Positions 50,761-59,545 of a DNA stretch of 64,000 bases are shown piece after piece (within the stretch, counting starts at the first letter, position 1; each line of letters opens with the position of its first letter). Below the pieces are notes generated by a model that was not told where the DNA came from, made no database searches, and saw nothing but the letters and a program-made list of their open reading frames with translations. A program made the position numbers and the translations under genes. The stretch is from Streptomyces sp. Go-475 (GTDB taxonomy: Bacteria; Actinomycetota; Actinomycetes; Streptomycetales; Streptomycetaceae). Location of the stretch: the NCBI RefSeq assembly GCF_003330845.1, contig NZ_CP026121.1, forward strand, positions 310,001 to 374,000, given 5' to 3'.

Positions 50761-52353
50761 TCAGGTCCACCGGCCGGAGCCGGAGGTGTCGCTGCGGCCG
50801 GTGAGTCGGTGCAGCAGCTCCCCGCGCCGCACTTTGCCGGTGCCGGTGCGCGGCACCTGGTCCCAGGTGAGGGCGACCGGCTCCCGCAGGGGCGGCAGAT
50901 CCCGGACCGCTTCCTTCCAGCGGGCCCGGTCCAGGGCACCGTCGGCGGTGACCACGACGGGCAGCGGGTCCCGGCCGGGCTCGGCGAGGACGACGCACTC
51001 CAGGGCCTGGGGCAGCCGGGTCTCCAGGAGGTCCTCGGTGCGCAGGCAGCTGAGCCGCGGGGTGCGGTCCACCTCGCGGTCGAGCAGGTCGATGCTGCCG
51101 TCGCGGTTGCGGACGCCGATGTCGCCGGTGTTCCACCAGTTGCCGTGCCGCTTGGCCGACCAGCGGTCCTCCTCGCCGACGTAGCCCAGGGCGCGGGCGG
51201 CGGTCCTGGCCAGGACGAGGCCCGCCCGGCCGCGCGGCAGGGGCCGGAGGGTGTCGGGGTCGACCACCCGCAGCCGTGTCTTCACGGGCACCGGGCGTCC
51301 GAGGTTCCGGGTGCCGGTCCCGCTGGACGTCCGGTGGACGGACCGCCGGGTGTGGAAGCGGAAGGTCAGCGGTCCCGTCTCGGTCTGTCCCCATCCCTCC
51401 AGCCACACGGGGCTGTGGTGCCGGCTCGCCCTGAGGTAGGCGCGGACGGTGGGGGGATGCATGGCGTCGTACGTGCTGATGACCAGGCGGACGCGCCGGA
51501 ACGGGTTGTCCAGCCCTTCGGTCAGGGGCTGGAAGCGGACGAACGAGGCGGGCAGCGCCTCCAGGACGGTCGGCGGGTGGGCGCGCAGCGCGGGGTCGGC
51601 GAGGTTGGGGTCCTGGGTGGTGATGATGGAGATCGCGGCGGGGCCCATGGACAGGGCGCTGGCGGTCCAGCAGAACGTGCGGCCGTGGGCGAACGCGCTC
51701 GCGTTGACGAGGGTGTCGCTGCGCCGCAGTCCGATCCGCGGCAGCCGCGCGCTCTCGAACCGGGCGAGCTTGCCGATGATCGTGCGGGTCGAGTGCACGA
51801 CCAGTTTGGGCACTCCGGTGGTGCCCGAGGTGTGGTGGATGACCAGGGGTTCGTCGTCGTGTCTGCGGTGGGGGCCGGGGGCGGTGCGTCCGCGGACGTC
51901 GTCCAGGCCGAGCGTCCCGGGCAGGGCGCCGTCCAGCACGAGCGTGGCGCGGGCGGCGGCGGCCAGGTCGGCGCCCTCCCGCCGGCCGCGTTCCAGCACC
52001 TGGGCGGTCGTGACCAGCAGGGCGGGGGCGAGCCGGGCCAGGAGCGTCCGCAGCACCTCCCCGGACAGGTGGGCGGACAGCTGCGCGGGGACGGCGCCGA
52101 CGCGCACGGCGGCGCAGGCCAGCAGGTCGTAGTCCCAGTGGTTGTCCTTGACGATGGCCACCCGGTCCCCGGGGCCGGCCCCTGCCGCGGTCAGCCAGCC
52201 GGCCGCGTCCCGTACGAGCGCGGCGAGTTGCGGGAGCGTGTAGTGGGTCCGGGCGTCCGCGCCGATGGTGAACGGCCGGTCCAAGTGGACCTGCGTGCCC
52301 ATCCGTTGTGCGGCGCATTCGTCGAACAGGACGCCCATGTCGTGCGGTTTCAC
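50761..52353 (-). CDS. Acyl-AMP/CoA ligase (ANL superfamily)
   Basis: A 530-residue ligase from GTG 52353, overlapping the oxidase stop as GTGA. The open frame continues far upstream without similarity. The P-loop is IHHTSGTTGVPKLVVHST near residue 175, the adenylate motif is EGWGQTETGPL near residue 305, the hinge is WWNTGDIGVRNRDGSIDLLDR near residue 410, and the lysine is in PRTGTGKVRRGELL. It is the second activating enzyme of the cluster, clearly different from the one at 46534, so two acids are probably activated. The methyltransferase gene follows after 44 bp. Confidence 0.83.
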   Translation of the reverse strand: MKPHDMGVLFDECAAQRMGTQVHLDRPFTIGADARTHYTLPQLAALVRDAAGWLTAAGAGPGDRVAIVKDNHWDYDLLACAAVRVGAVPAQLSAHLSGEVLRTLLARLAPALLVTTAQVLERGRREGADLAAAARATLVLDGALPGTLGLDDVRGRTAPGPHRRHDDEPLVIHHTSGTTGVPKLVVHSTRTIIGKLARFESARLPRIGLRRSDTLVNASAFAHGRTFCWTASALSMGPAAISIITTQDPNLADPALRAHPPTVLEALPASFVRFQPLTEGLDNPFRRVRLVISTYDAMHPPTVRAYLRASRHHSPVWLEGWGQTETGPLTFRFHTRRSVHRTSSGTGTRNLGRPVPVKTRLRVVDPDTLRPLPRGRAGLVLARTAARALGYVGEEDRWSAKRHGNWWNTGDIGVRNRDGSIDLLDREVDRTPRLSCLRTEDLLETRLPQALECVVLAEPGRDPLPVVVTADGALDRARWKEAVRDLPPLREPVALTWDQVPRTGTGKVRRGELLHRLTGRSDTSGSGRWT

Positions 52354-53729
52354 GAGAGGTTCTCCTCGACGGTGCGGGCGGCCGGGCACGTGGGGCCGGT
52401 CGTCCTGGGCGGTCGCAGCCGGCTGAGGACCCGTGAGGCCGCGAGGGCGCCCGAGCGCACGGCGCCCTCGCTGGCGGGCCGCAGCATGACCCAGTCGCCG
52501 GCGTACTCGACCGGCCGTGCGGGGCGGGCCATGAACCGTGCGCGTCGGCGCAGGGCGTCGGGGGTCGCCTCGGGCAGACCGTGGGTGAAGGCGTGCACGA
52601 AGCGGCGCCCGGCGGCCCTCTCCAGACCGGGGACGTACCGGGCGGCCGCCCTGACGAGCCGGTCGGCCGTCTGCCCCTGCGGCGCGTTCAGCAGTTCGGG
52701 GATGCGGCGGGCGTCGGCCATCAGGGTCAGCAGCCCCTTCCCGGCGGGTGCGCGGCCGGGGTGCTTGGCGTGGTCGACGATGATCGCGGAGAGTACGTCG
52801 TCCTCCGCGTCCGGTGTCAGCAGGACGTAGAGCGGCTTGCGGGACTCGGGGGCGAGCGGCCGGTCCAGCAGGCAGCTGACCTTCAGTGTGGGGGTGAAGG
52901 TGCAGGCCGTCAGGAACGGAAGCTCGTCGGCCGGGGCGTTGACGTGCAGGCGTGCCGCGACCGGCGCGGGCACGCAGAGGACCGCGGAGCGCGCCGTGAG
53001 GGTGTCGTTCCCGACGCGCAGCCGTACGGAGCCTTCCTCGGTGACGACCTCCTGCACGGGGGTGCCGGTGACCACGTCGAGTCCCCCGGCCAGCCGTCGG
53101 GCGAGCAGGTCCATGCCGTCGCGGTACGTCCGCCAGCCGGCGGCCGGTCCGACCTCCAGCAGCAGACTGAGCATCGGGGCCGCGGCGGAGCGTGCCGTGT
53201 CCCAGCCGAAGAAGCTGCCGGCGACGGGCTGGAGCAGGTAGTCGTGGACGTCCCGGTGGTAGCGCCGCGCGAACTCCCCGACCGTCAGGGCCCGTGCGGG
53301 GGTCCGTTCGGGGTGGTCGGCGTCGAACGCGCGGCGGTGGGTGCCCGCCCAGGCCAGGAGCCGGGCGAGGTCGAACCGGGCGCGGGGCGAGAGCCCGGCA
53401 CCGGTGAGCACCGCGGAGGGGTCCGCCACGCCGGGGTGGGCCCGTCCGCCGCGCCACACTCCGATGCACCTGCCGATGCGCGGCACGTCGTGGTCCGGCA
53501 CCCCCAGCCGGGCGAGCAGTTCCCAGGTCGCGCGGTAGCCCTGGTCCGAGATCTGTTCGGCGCCCTCGTCGATGATGTAGCCGTCCTGCCGGACGCTGCG
53601 CATCCGGCCGCCGACGTGGTCCTGTTCCTCGAAGACCCGCACCTTCAGGCCCGCGCGCCGCAGTTCGTGGGCGGTGGTCAGTCCGGCCATGCCCGCGCCG
53701 ACCACGGCCACGTCGAGATCAGGGCTCAT
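52350..53729 (-). CDS. FAD-dependent oxidase/desaturase, protoporphyrinogen oxidase or amine-oxidase type
   Basis: A 459-residue flavoprotein from ATG 53729 (ATGA overlap with the UbiA gene). The FAD motif VAVVGAGMAGLTTAHELRRAG is at residues 6-26, then VFEEQDHVGGRMRSVRQDGY. The central part has HDYLLQPVAGSFFGWDTAR, and the C-terminus has YAGDWVMLRPASEGAVRSGALA, the second FAD contact. The family covers protoporphyrinogen oxidases, carotenoid-type desaturases and monoamine oxidases. Being tightly coupled to a UbiA prenyltransferase, it could dehydrogenate a prenyl or ring product. The reaction is inferred. Confidence 0.78.
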   Translation of the reverse strand: MSPDLDVAVVGAGMAGLTTAHELRRAGLKVRVFEEQDHVGGRMRSVRQDGYIIDEGAEQISDQGYRATWELLARLGVPDHDVPRIGRCIGVWRGGRAHPGVADPSAVLTGAGLSPRARFDLARLLAWAGTHRRAFDADHPERTPARALTVGEFARRYHRDVHDYLLQPVAGSFFGWDTARSAAAPMLSLLLEVGPAAGWRTYRDGMDLLARRLAGGLDVVTGTPVQEVVTEEGSVRLRVGNDTLTARSAVLCVPAPVAARLHVNAPADELPFLTACTFTPTLKVSCLLDRPLAPESRKPLYVLLTPDAEDDVLSAIIVDHAKHPGRAPAGKGLLTLMADARRIPELLNAPQGQTADRLVRAAARYVPGLERAAGRRFVHAFTHGLPEATPDALRRRARFMARPARPVEYAGDWVMLRPASEGAVRSGALAASRVLSRLRPPRTTGPTCPAARTVEENLS

Positions 53730-54703
53730 CCGGCGGCCCCGGCACCGACGATCAGGTTCGCGGTGATCAGCAGCACCGTGCTGACCCGGTGCGCCGGGAA
53801 CCCGAGCTTGCGGGCGCGCATGATGTCCCCCTGGCGGAAGCCGGTGAGGTACTGCCGTAGGCGCAGCGCGGTGACGGGCAGCATCAGCAGCACGAACCAC
53901 CAGGGGGCGATCCCGGCGGCGGAGGCGACCGCGCCGATCAGGAACTCGGCCGCGGACAGGGCGCCGATGAAGACGGCGTTGCCCTTCGGCGAGACCAGGC
54001 ACGCCACGGTGAGCCGCCCGACGGCCCGGTCTCCCGGGATGTCGTTGGTGTTGGAGTACACGCCGAACAGCAGCGGACCGAAGCCGAACAGCACCCCCTG
54101 CACCATGACGAACCCGGAGAAGTGGCCGGCTGCCAGCCCGTACGCCGCCAGCACGAGCGCCGCGCCGAGCCCCGCGAGGAAGACCTCCTGGAAGCCGTGG
54201 TAGCTGATCTTCAGCCCGTAGGAGTACTGCACGGACACCACGAACAGCACCACGATGAGCACCACGGTCCAGGTGGGCCGGTACGGGGCGGTCGCCACGG
54301 CCGCGGCCCACAGGACGGCGCCGGCCGCGGCGGTGGCCCAGCCGAAACCGAGTGCTTCGCGCAGGGTCAGGGTCCCCGCGACGAGCGGCTTGCGGAGTTT
54401 GTTGCGCAGCGGGTCGTCCGGGCCGTAGTTGGCGGCGTCGCTGCCGTCGCGGTAGCCGGTCACGTCGTCGAGGGCGACCATCGCCACGATCACGAAGACC
54501 GCGCCGAGGAGGAACAGGGCGAGCGTCACGATCGTCGCGGTCGGCAGCTCGGAGAGGGGCAGCAGCACCGCGGACAGCCCCACGGCGACGCTCGGGTAGT
54601 AGTCGTAGACGTCGAGTTTGCCCAGTCGGGCGTAGCTGCGCAGCTTGCTCTCGGGGCGGGTCGTTCCGGACGTGGAGGGTCCGGCCTCGGTGCGGGTCGT
54701 CAT
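53726..54703 (-). CDS. UbiA family prenyltransferase
   Basis: A 325-residue membrane protein with about eight transmembrane helices. The first Asp-rich motif is VALDDVTGYRDGSDAAN near residue 77, the second is YSNTNDIPGDRAVGR near residue 215, both expected to bind Mg-diphosphate of the prenyl donor. KPLVAGTLTLREAL between them is typical of the family. It would attach (or cyclise) a prenyl chain at the membrane. No isoprenyl-diphosphate synthase gene is visible in the window, so the donor comes from general metabolism or from genes further right. ATGA overlaps join it to its neighbours on both sides. Confidence 0.83.
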   Translation of the reverse strand: MTTRTEAGPSTSGTTRPESKLRSYARLGKLDVYDYYPSVAVGLSAVLLPLSELPTATIVTLALFLLGAVFVIVAMVALDDVTGYRDGSDAANYGPDDPLRNKLRKPLVAGTLTLREALGFGWATAAAGAVLWAAAVATAPYRPTWTVVLIVVLFVVSVQYSYGLKISYHGFQEVFLAGLGAALVLAAYGLAAGHFSGFVMVQGVLFGFGPLLFGVYSNTNDIPGDRAVGRLTVACLVSPKGNAVFIGALSAAEFLIGAVASAAGIAPWWFVLLMLPVTALRLRQYLTGFRQGDIMRARKLGFPAHRVSTVLLITANLIVGAGAAG

Positions 54704-55854
54704 CTGCTCCGCTCCTTCGGGTGGGTTCGGTCAGCGGCTGCCGCTCGCCCGGCGTAGGCGCAGACCGTGTCCGCGATGTGTTCCACCTGGGCGTCGGTCA
54801 GGCGCGGGTGGACGGGGAGGGCCAGTTGGCGCCGGGCGGCGCTCTCCGCGTGCGGCCAGCTGCGGCCCGGGGGCGCGAACCGGGTGAAGGCCGTCTGGTG
54901 CGGCAGCGGGAGGGGGTAGTAGACGTGGCTCTGGATGCCCCGGTCGGCCAGGTACCGCTTCAGGTCGTCCCGTTCCTCGGCGAGCAGCGAGTACACGTAG
55001 AAGCAGCGGCCGTCGCGGCCGGGCGGCGGGGGCAGCACACCGCGCTCGCGCAGCGGTGTGAAGCGCTCGGTGTAGTAGTCGGCGATGCGGGCCCGGCGCT
55101 CCAGCCGGGCGCGGAGGCCGGGGAGGCGGTGGAGCTGGAAGGCCGCGAGGACCTCGTCGAACCGGCTGTTGTGGCCGGTGCGCGGGTAGACGAACCGCTC
55201 GCTCTGGCCGTGGTTGCGCAACGAGCGGACGGTACGGCCGAGTTCGGGGTCCATGGTGACGACGGCGCCGCCCTCGCCGGCTGTTCCGAAGGTCTTGACC
55301 TGGACGAAGGAGAACACCCCGGCCTCTCCCCAGGTGCCGGCGGGGCGGCCGTCGAGGACGCCGCCCTGGGCGACCGCCGAGTCCTCGACCAGGCGCACGC
55401 CGTGCCGCCGGGCGATCTCGCGCATGCGAGGCATGTCGGCCATCACCGAGAACATGTGCGCCGGCATGACGGCCCGGGTCCGGTCGGTGATCGCCTGTTC
55501 CACCTCGTCGGGGTCGGCCACCATCGTCCACGGGTCGATGTCCGCGAACACCGGCGTCGCCCCCAGGTTTGCCACGGTGTTGGCGAGCGGTGCGCAGCCG
55601 TAGGCCGGTACGACGACCTCGTCGCCGGGGCCGATGCCCAGGGCGTGCAGGACGAGGGTCAGCGCGGAGGTGCCGCTGGAGCAGGCCACGACGTCGGCGG
55701 CGCCGAGCGAGGTGCGCAGGGCTTCCTCGAGACGGGCGGTGTGCTCACCGAGGAGGAACCGCTGCTCCGGCGCGGTGCCGACGGCGTGGACGAGGTCCAG
55801 CAGCACCTGCCGGTCGTCCTCGAAGAGGTCCGGCGGGAAGAAGGCGATCGTCAC
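54700..55854 (-). CDS. DegT/DnrJ/EryC1/StrS aminotransferase (first of two)
   Basis: A 384-residue PLP aminotransferase from GTG 55854 (GTGA overlap with its paralogue). CSSGTSALTLVLHALGIGPG is near residue 60, VPAHMFSVMADM near residue 130, VRLVEDSAVAQGG near residue 155 (Asp to PLP), and the lysine lies in FSFVQVKTFGTAGEGGAV near residue 187. The family transfers an amino group to keto-sugars, keto-cyclitols or aminoacyl precursors. Two different members side by side suggest two amination steps, or a heteromeric enzyme. Confidence 0.85.
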   Translation of the reverse strand: MTIAFFPPDLFEDDRQVLLDLVHAVGTAPEQRFLLGEHTARLEEALRTSLGAADVVACSSGTSALTLVLHALGIGPGDEVVVPAYGCAPLANTVANLGATPVFADIDPWTMVADPDEVEQAITDRTRAVMPAHMFSVMADMPRMREIARRHGVRLVEDSAVAQGGVLDGRPAGTWGEAGVFSFVQVKTFGTAGEGGAVVTMDPELGRTVRSLRNHGQSERFVYPRTGHNSRFDEVLAAFQLHRLPGLRARLERRARIADYYTERFTPLRERGVLPPPPGRDGRCFYVYSLLAEERDDLKRYLADRGIQSHVYYPLPLPHQTAFTRFAPPGRSWPHAESAARRQLALPVHPRLTDAQVEHIADTVCAYAGRAAAADRTHPKERSR

Positions 55855-57125
55855 GCCGCCCTCCCCGTTGCGAAACGGCGGACGAGGTCGCACACCGTGT
55901 CGACGTCGTCGAGGCTCATGTCGGGGTACAGCGGCAGGGCGATCGTGCGCTCGCAGGCCGCCTCGGCGTGCGGGAAGTCGCCCGGGCGGTGGCCCAGCGG
56001 GGCGAAGCACTCCTGGAGGTGCAGCGGGACCGGGTAGTAGGTCTCGGTGCCCACACCGTGCCCGGTCAGGTAGGCGGCCAGTGCGTCACGCCGCTCGACC
56101 TCGACGAGGTAGACGTAGAAGACGGGGTCGGTCCGTGCGGTGCGGGGCACCACGGTGGGCAGCCGCAGGACGCCGGGTGTGCCGGCCAGCCGTTCGGTGT
56201 AGGCGGCGGCGAGGAGGGCCCTGCGGGCGATGTCCTCGTGCAGGCGGGTGAGCTTGGCGAGCAGGACGGCCGCCTGGATGTCGTCCATCTTGCTGTTGAC
56301 GCCGTTGACGGTGGTCTCGTTGCTGATGCCGGGGAAGTGGGCCAGCGTACGGCCGTAGCGCCCGTGGTGGCGCAACGCCCCCGCGGTCTCCGCGAGTTGA
56401 GGGTCGTCGGTGAGGATGGCCCCGGCGTCCCCGATGGCGCCGAGCGTCTTGGTGGGGAAGAACGAGAGCACTCCCCCGGTTCCGAGCAGCCCGGCGTGCA
56501 CGCCGTCCCACCGCATGCCGATGGCCTCCGCGCTGTCCTCCACCACCGTCAGCCCGTGCCGGCGCGCCAGGTCGAGCAGCGGGTCCATGTCGGCCAACTG
56601 GCAGAACAGGTGGACGGGCATGATCACGCGGGTGCGCGGGGTGATCGCGTCGGCCGCGGACTTGGGATCGAGGGTGTAGGTGACGGGGTCGATGTCGGCG
56701 AAGACCGGCCGGCCGCCGGCCAGCACGACGGCGGAGGCCGAGGCCACGAAGGTGAACGCGGGGACGACGACCTCGTCGCCGGGTCGCAGGCCGCAGGCGC
56801 GCAGCAGCAGCACGAGGGCGTCGGTGCCGCTGTTCACCCCCACGGCGTAGCGTGCGCCGGTCCACTGGGCGAGGGCTTCCTCGAACCGGGCGACCTGGCG
56901 GCCGTGCGAGAACTTGCCGTCGTCGAAGACCTCGGCCAGCCGGGACCTGATGTCCGGCCAGAGGGTTTCGAAGGTCCGTGCCTGGGTGAAGAAAGGCACC
57001 GGCCGCGAGGTGCCGGCCGGGGAGCCGGCCGGCACCCCGGCCGAGGTGCGGGCCGGGGTGCGGGGAGCGCCGGACGTCGCCATGCCGAGCCCGCCGTTCC
57101 TCTGTCCGGAGAATGCGTCGTGCAT
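55851..57125 (-). CDS. DegT/DnrJ/EryC1/StrS aminotransferase (second of two)
   Basis: A 424-residue PLP aminotransferase from ATG 57125 (GAGAGGA upstream). A 45-residue Gly/Pro/Ala-rich N-terminal extension precedes the domain. NSGTDALVLLLRACGLRPGD is near residue 96, MPVHLFCQLADM near residue 165, TVVEDSAEAIGM near residue 190 and the lysine in SFFPTKTLGAIGDAGAI near residue 220. It resembles sugar 3- or 4-aminotransferases (KPTKTLG-type motif) more than its neighbour does. A 14-bp perfect palindrome lies in the 136-bp gap upstream. Confidence 0.85.
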   Translation of the reverse strand: MHDAFSGQRNGGLGMATSGAPRTPARTSAGVPAGSPAGTSRPVPFFTQARTFETLWPDIRSRLAEVFDDGKFSHGRQVARFEEALAQWTGARYAVGVNSGTDALVLLLRACGLRPGDEVVVPAFTFVASASAVVLAGGRPVFADIDPVTYTLDPKSAADAITPRTRVIMPVHLFCQLADMDPLLDLARRHGLTVVEDSAEAIGMRWDGVHAGLLGTGGVLSFFPTKTLGAIGDAGAILTDDPQLAETAGALRHHGRYGRTLAHFPGISNETTVNGVNSKMDDIQAAVLLAKLTRLHEDIARRALLAAAYTERLAGTPGVLRLPTVVPRTARTDPVFYVYLVEVERRDALAAYLTGHGVGTETYYPVPLHLQECFAPLGHRPGDFPHAEAACERTIALPLYPDMSLDDVDTVCDLVRRFATGRAA

Positions 57126-57157
57126 GGTTCCTCTCGTGGCGGTGGTGGCGGAGGCGG

Positions 57158-57171
57158 GCCGAGCGCTCGGC
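57158..57171. promoter_or_regulatory. Perfect 14-bp palindrome before the aminotransferase genes
   Basis: GCCGAGCGCTCGGC lies 33 bp upstream of the aminotransferase start, in the gap after the first EF-hand gene. It could be an operator for an internal promoter or a small hairpin in the leader. No matching regulator is visible. Confidence 0.35.
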
Positions 57172-57261
57172 GGGAACGGGGCGGACAGCACCTGGGACGG
57201 CGCTCCCCGGCGGGCCGGGGGGCGCCGGACGCGGGAGCGGTGCCCCGTCGTCGACAGGCGG

Positions 57262-57792
57262 TCAGAGGAGGGCGAAGTCCAGGTCGCCGGAGTGGTAGCG
57301 GTGTACCGCCGCGATGAGCTCCTCGACCGACAGCTGCCCGTCACCGTCGCTGTCGATCAGCTCGAACGCCGTCTGCGCGGTGGCCTCGTCGCTGCCGATG
57401 GCGTGCATCCAGCGCTGGAACTCCTGGGGGCTGACCTGGCCGTCACCGTCGGTGTCGCACAGGTTCGCGATCGCGCCGATCGTCGGGCGCAGCACCTCGT
57501 CGAAGCCGTCCTGCCCGCGCTCCAGCACCTGCTTCGCCGCCACGGCCGCGAACTCGCCGAAGCTCAGCGTCCCGTCGGGCCCGATTCCGGCCTGCCCCGC
57601 CAGGTGGTCCCACATACCGAGGTACGCGTCGGTGAGGGCCCGGCCCTTCGGGGAACTCTCGCTTTCCCCGAACGAGGCCAGAATGCGCTGTGCCTCGTCG
57701 GCCCAGTCACTGCGCTCGATGGTGCCGTCGCCGTTCTTGTCCCACATGTCGAATCGGCGACGCAGCCGCTGTTCCTGCACGGAAGTGGTCAC
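57262..57792 (-). CDS. EF-hand calcium-binding protein, calerythrin-like
   Basis: A 176-residue soluble protein from GTG 57792, with a strong AAGGAAAGGA ribosome site. Four EF-hand positions are seen: DKNGDGTIERSDW (about 18-30), a degenerate loop GIGPDGTLSFGEF (about 70-82), DTDGDGQVSPQEF (about 114-126) and DSDGDGQLSVEEL (about 147-159). Length and the degenerate second hand match calerythrin of Saccharopolyspora. It would bind three Ca2+ and act as a sensor or buffer in the cytoplasm. It stands at the head of the biosynthetic operon with a paralogue at 58452, an unusual placement. Confidence 0.87.
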   Translation of the reverse strand: MTTSVQEQRLRRRFDMWDKNGDGTIERSDWADEAQRILASFGESESSPKGRALTDAYLGMWDHLAGQAGIGPDGTLSFGEFAAVAAKQVLERGQDGFDEVLRPTIGAIANLCDTDGDGQVSPQEFQRWMHAIGSDEATAQTAFELIDSDGDGQLSVEELIAAVHRYHSGDLDFALL

Positions 57793-57898
57793 GTTATTCC
57801 TTTCCTTTTTCCTTCTCTGGACACGCGGTTCAGATACTTACCGGAGCAGGCCCAGCCAATCCACTCACACGAGTGATAAAGACAATGGACCTCTTTTT

Positions 57899-58459
57899 TC
57901 AGTCCCGCCGACTCGACAGCAGGACACACCCCGATACAACAATCGGGGCCACCTGGGAGATGAGCTGCCCGACCACGTCCGCGGTGCCGAAGCGCCCGAG
58001 ATGCGCGACGTGGAAAATGAGGTGCGGAATCGTGAAAGCGAGGCATCCGAAGGCCGCCGCCCGCACCAGGCGCCGCTCCGGGACGACAGCGGCCGAAATG
58101 AGAACAGCCGTCAGGCCGAGTGACAGAGCGCCGAGATCGCGCACCAGGTGTTCGTTGTACGGCGGGAATCTGGTCACCCACCCGAGGCCCGGGAAAGGGA
58201 ACTCGTCGTAGAAGGACCGCGGCGCGAAGAGGGCCCACAGCCCGGGCAGTCCCTGCCCCAGCGCGAGCAGCACGAGTGCGGCACGCACGAGGAGGGGTCT
58301 GGCCGGTGGCGCCGGCGGGCCCGCCGCACCGGCCGGTCGTGACCCGTCGGGCCGGGCCCCGCCCCGCGTTTCCACGGGGGTCGGCAGAGTCCGCGGGCGG
58401 GGGGCCGCCCGGAGCGTCTCGCGCCCGGAGCGACCCCGGCCGGCCTGCGGCTCAGACAC
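57899..58459 (-). CDS. Small membrane protein of unknown function
   Basis: A 186-residue protein starting at GTG 58459, overlapping the upstream EF-hand gene by 8 bp. After about 50 Pro/Gly/Arg-rich residues there are four hydrophobic segments (about 55-75, 95-115, 122-142 and 155-175), with FPPYNEHLVRDLGALSLGL and IPHLIFHVAHLGRF between them. The His-rich segment resembles small DUF4267/DoxX-like membrane proteins, but I do not recognise it firmly. It lies between two EF-hand genes and is probably translated together with them, so it may be their membrane partner. Confidence 0.7.
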   Translation of the reverse strand: MSEPQAGRGRSGRETLRAAPRPRTLPTPVETRGGARPDGSRPAGAAGPPAPPARPLLVRAALVLLALGQGLPGLWALFAPRSFYDEFPFPGLGWVTRFPPYNEHLVRDLGALSLGLTAVLISAAVVPERRLVRAAAFGCLAFTIPHLIFHVAHLGRFGTADVVGQLISQVAPIVVSGCVLLSSRRD

Positions 58460-58991
58460 CCAGCAGCGGGGCGTCGAGCTCCCCCGCGTGGTACCTGCCC
58501 ACCGCGGCGACGAGTTCCTCGACGGACAGTTGCCCGTTTCCGTCGGTGTCCACCTGGCCGAACACCTCGTCGGCGTCGACCCGGTCGTTGCCGATGGCGG
58601 CGAGCCACTTCCGGAACTCCGCCGGGTCGACCTGCCCGTCGCCGTCGATGTCGCACAGGTCGACCATCGCTCGGATGCTGGGCCGGAGCATGGTGCTGAA
58701 GCCGGCCGCGCCCTGGCTCAGCATCTGGGCGTCGGCGATCGCGACGAACTCGTCGGCGGACAGGGAGTCACCGGGGTCGCGGCCGGCCTGCTCCATCATG
58801 TAGTCCCACATGTGCGGGTACGCGTGCAGCAGTGCCTGGGCCTTGGGTGAGCCGTCCGGCTCGCCGAAGGCCTCGACGATGCGCCGGGCCTCCGCCTCCA
58901 GGTCCCCGCGTCGGACCCGTCCGTCGCCGTCGGTGTCGTACAGCTCGAAGCGCTGCCGGAGACGCTCGACCTGGGCAGTCTTGTTGGACAT
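58452..58991 (-). CDS. EF-hand calcium-binding protein, calerythrin-like (paralogue)
   Basis: A 179-residue protein from ATG 58991 (GAGGAG upstream). EF-hands: DTDGDGRVRRGDL (about 19-31), a degenerate GRDPGDSLSADEF (about 71-83), DIDGDGQVDPAEF (about 115-127) and DTDGNGQLSVEEL (about 148-160). It is clearly related to the 57262 protein over its full length (roughly half identical by eye), so the pair arose by duplication. It is the first gene of the leftward transcript, just after the intergenic control region. Confidence 0.85.
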   Translation of the reverse strand: MSNKTAQVERLRQRFELYDTDGDGRVRRGDLEAEARRIVEAFGEPDGSPKAQALLHAYPHMWDYMMEQAGRDPGDSLSADEFVAIADAQMLSQGAAGFSTMLRPSIRAMVDLCDIDGDGQVDPAEFRKWLAAIGNDRVDADEVFGQVDTDGNGQLSVEELVAAVGRYHAGELDAPLLGV

Positions 58992-59545
58992 CTCACTCCT
59001 CGTCGTCGGAAAAACTGCGGCAGGGAGATGGAAAAACCCGAGCAGAGGCCGGGCGATCAACCGCCCCACGCAAGACGAATTTGCAATTCCTCGCTGCAAG
59101 CTACATGGATAGTGGCAGCCGTCGACGCCTGTCAATGGAGGGCCGGATCACCCGAACCGCAGAAACATTTTTCCTGGAACGGTGAGCTTCCCCCCGCGGC
59201 CGATTGTTTTCGCCCGCGGGTTCGGCTGCCCCGGCGGAATCGCCCTGCTGGACGGAACACGCCGGGAAGATCGCACCCCACCGCCGCTCCCGACGTTCAT
59301 TCCAGCCATCTTCCCGTCAGCCGCAGAAGTGGCGAGCAAAGGCGAAGAACGCCACCATCGGATACGATGCGTCGAGGCCGCGACAACGCAACCCGCGTCC
59401 CTCCCGTCGCATATTTCACGAGAACCGCCGTGCGTGTTTCCCGGGGCGGCAGAATGGGTATGCCGATCGTTTTCAATTCGCCCGAGCCCGATTTCAACGC
59501 TCGTCGAGTATTACTTTCCGAAAAGACGCACAAGGGGGTCTGGAC
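58992..59545. promoter_or_regulatory. Divergent promoter region of the biosynthetic cluster
   Basis: This 554-bp gap has no convincing gene. It is more AT-rich than the surroundings, with a TTGCA-N9-TGCAA inverted repeat near 59078, a CCCGCGG/CCGCGGG stem (59193-59220), and AT-rich stretches near 59160 and 59420-59520. It separates the leftward EF-hand/ligase/UbiA operon from the rightward oxidoreductase operon, so both main promoters are expected here. An open frame upstream of 59546 in frame with the oxidoreductase is not supported. Confidence 0.6.

Noticed and set aside
59204..59545. Longer N-terminus for the Gfo/Idh/MocA oxidoreductase
   Set aside because: The extension is basic and unlike the family, the nucleotide motif should be near the start, and GTG 59546 has a good ribosome site.
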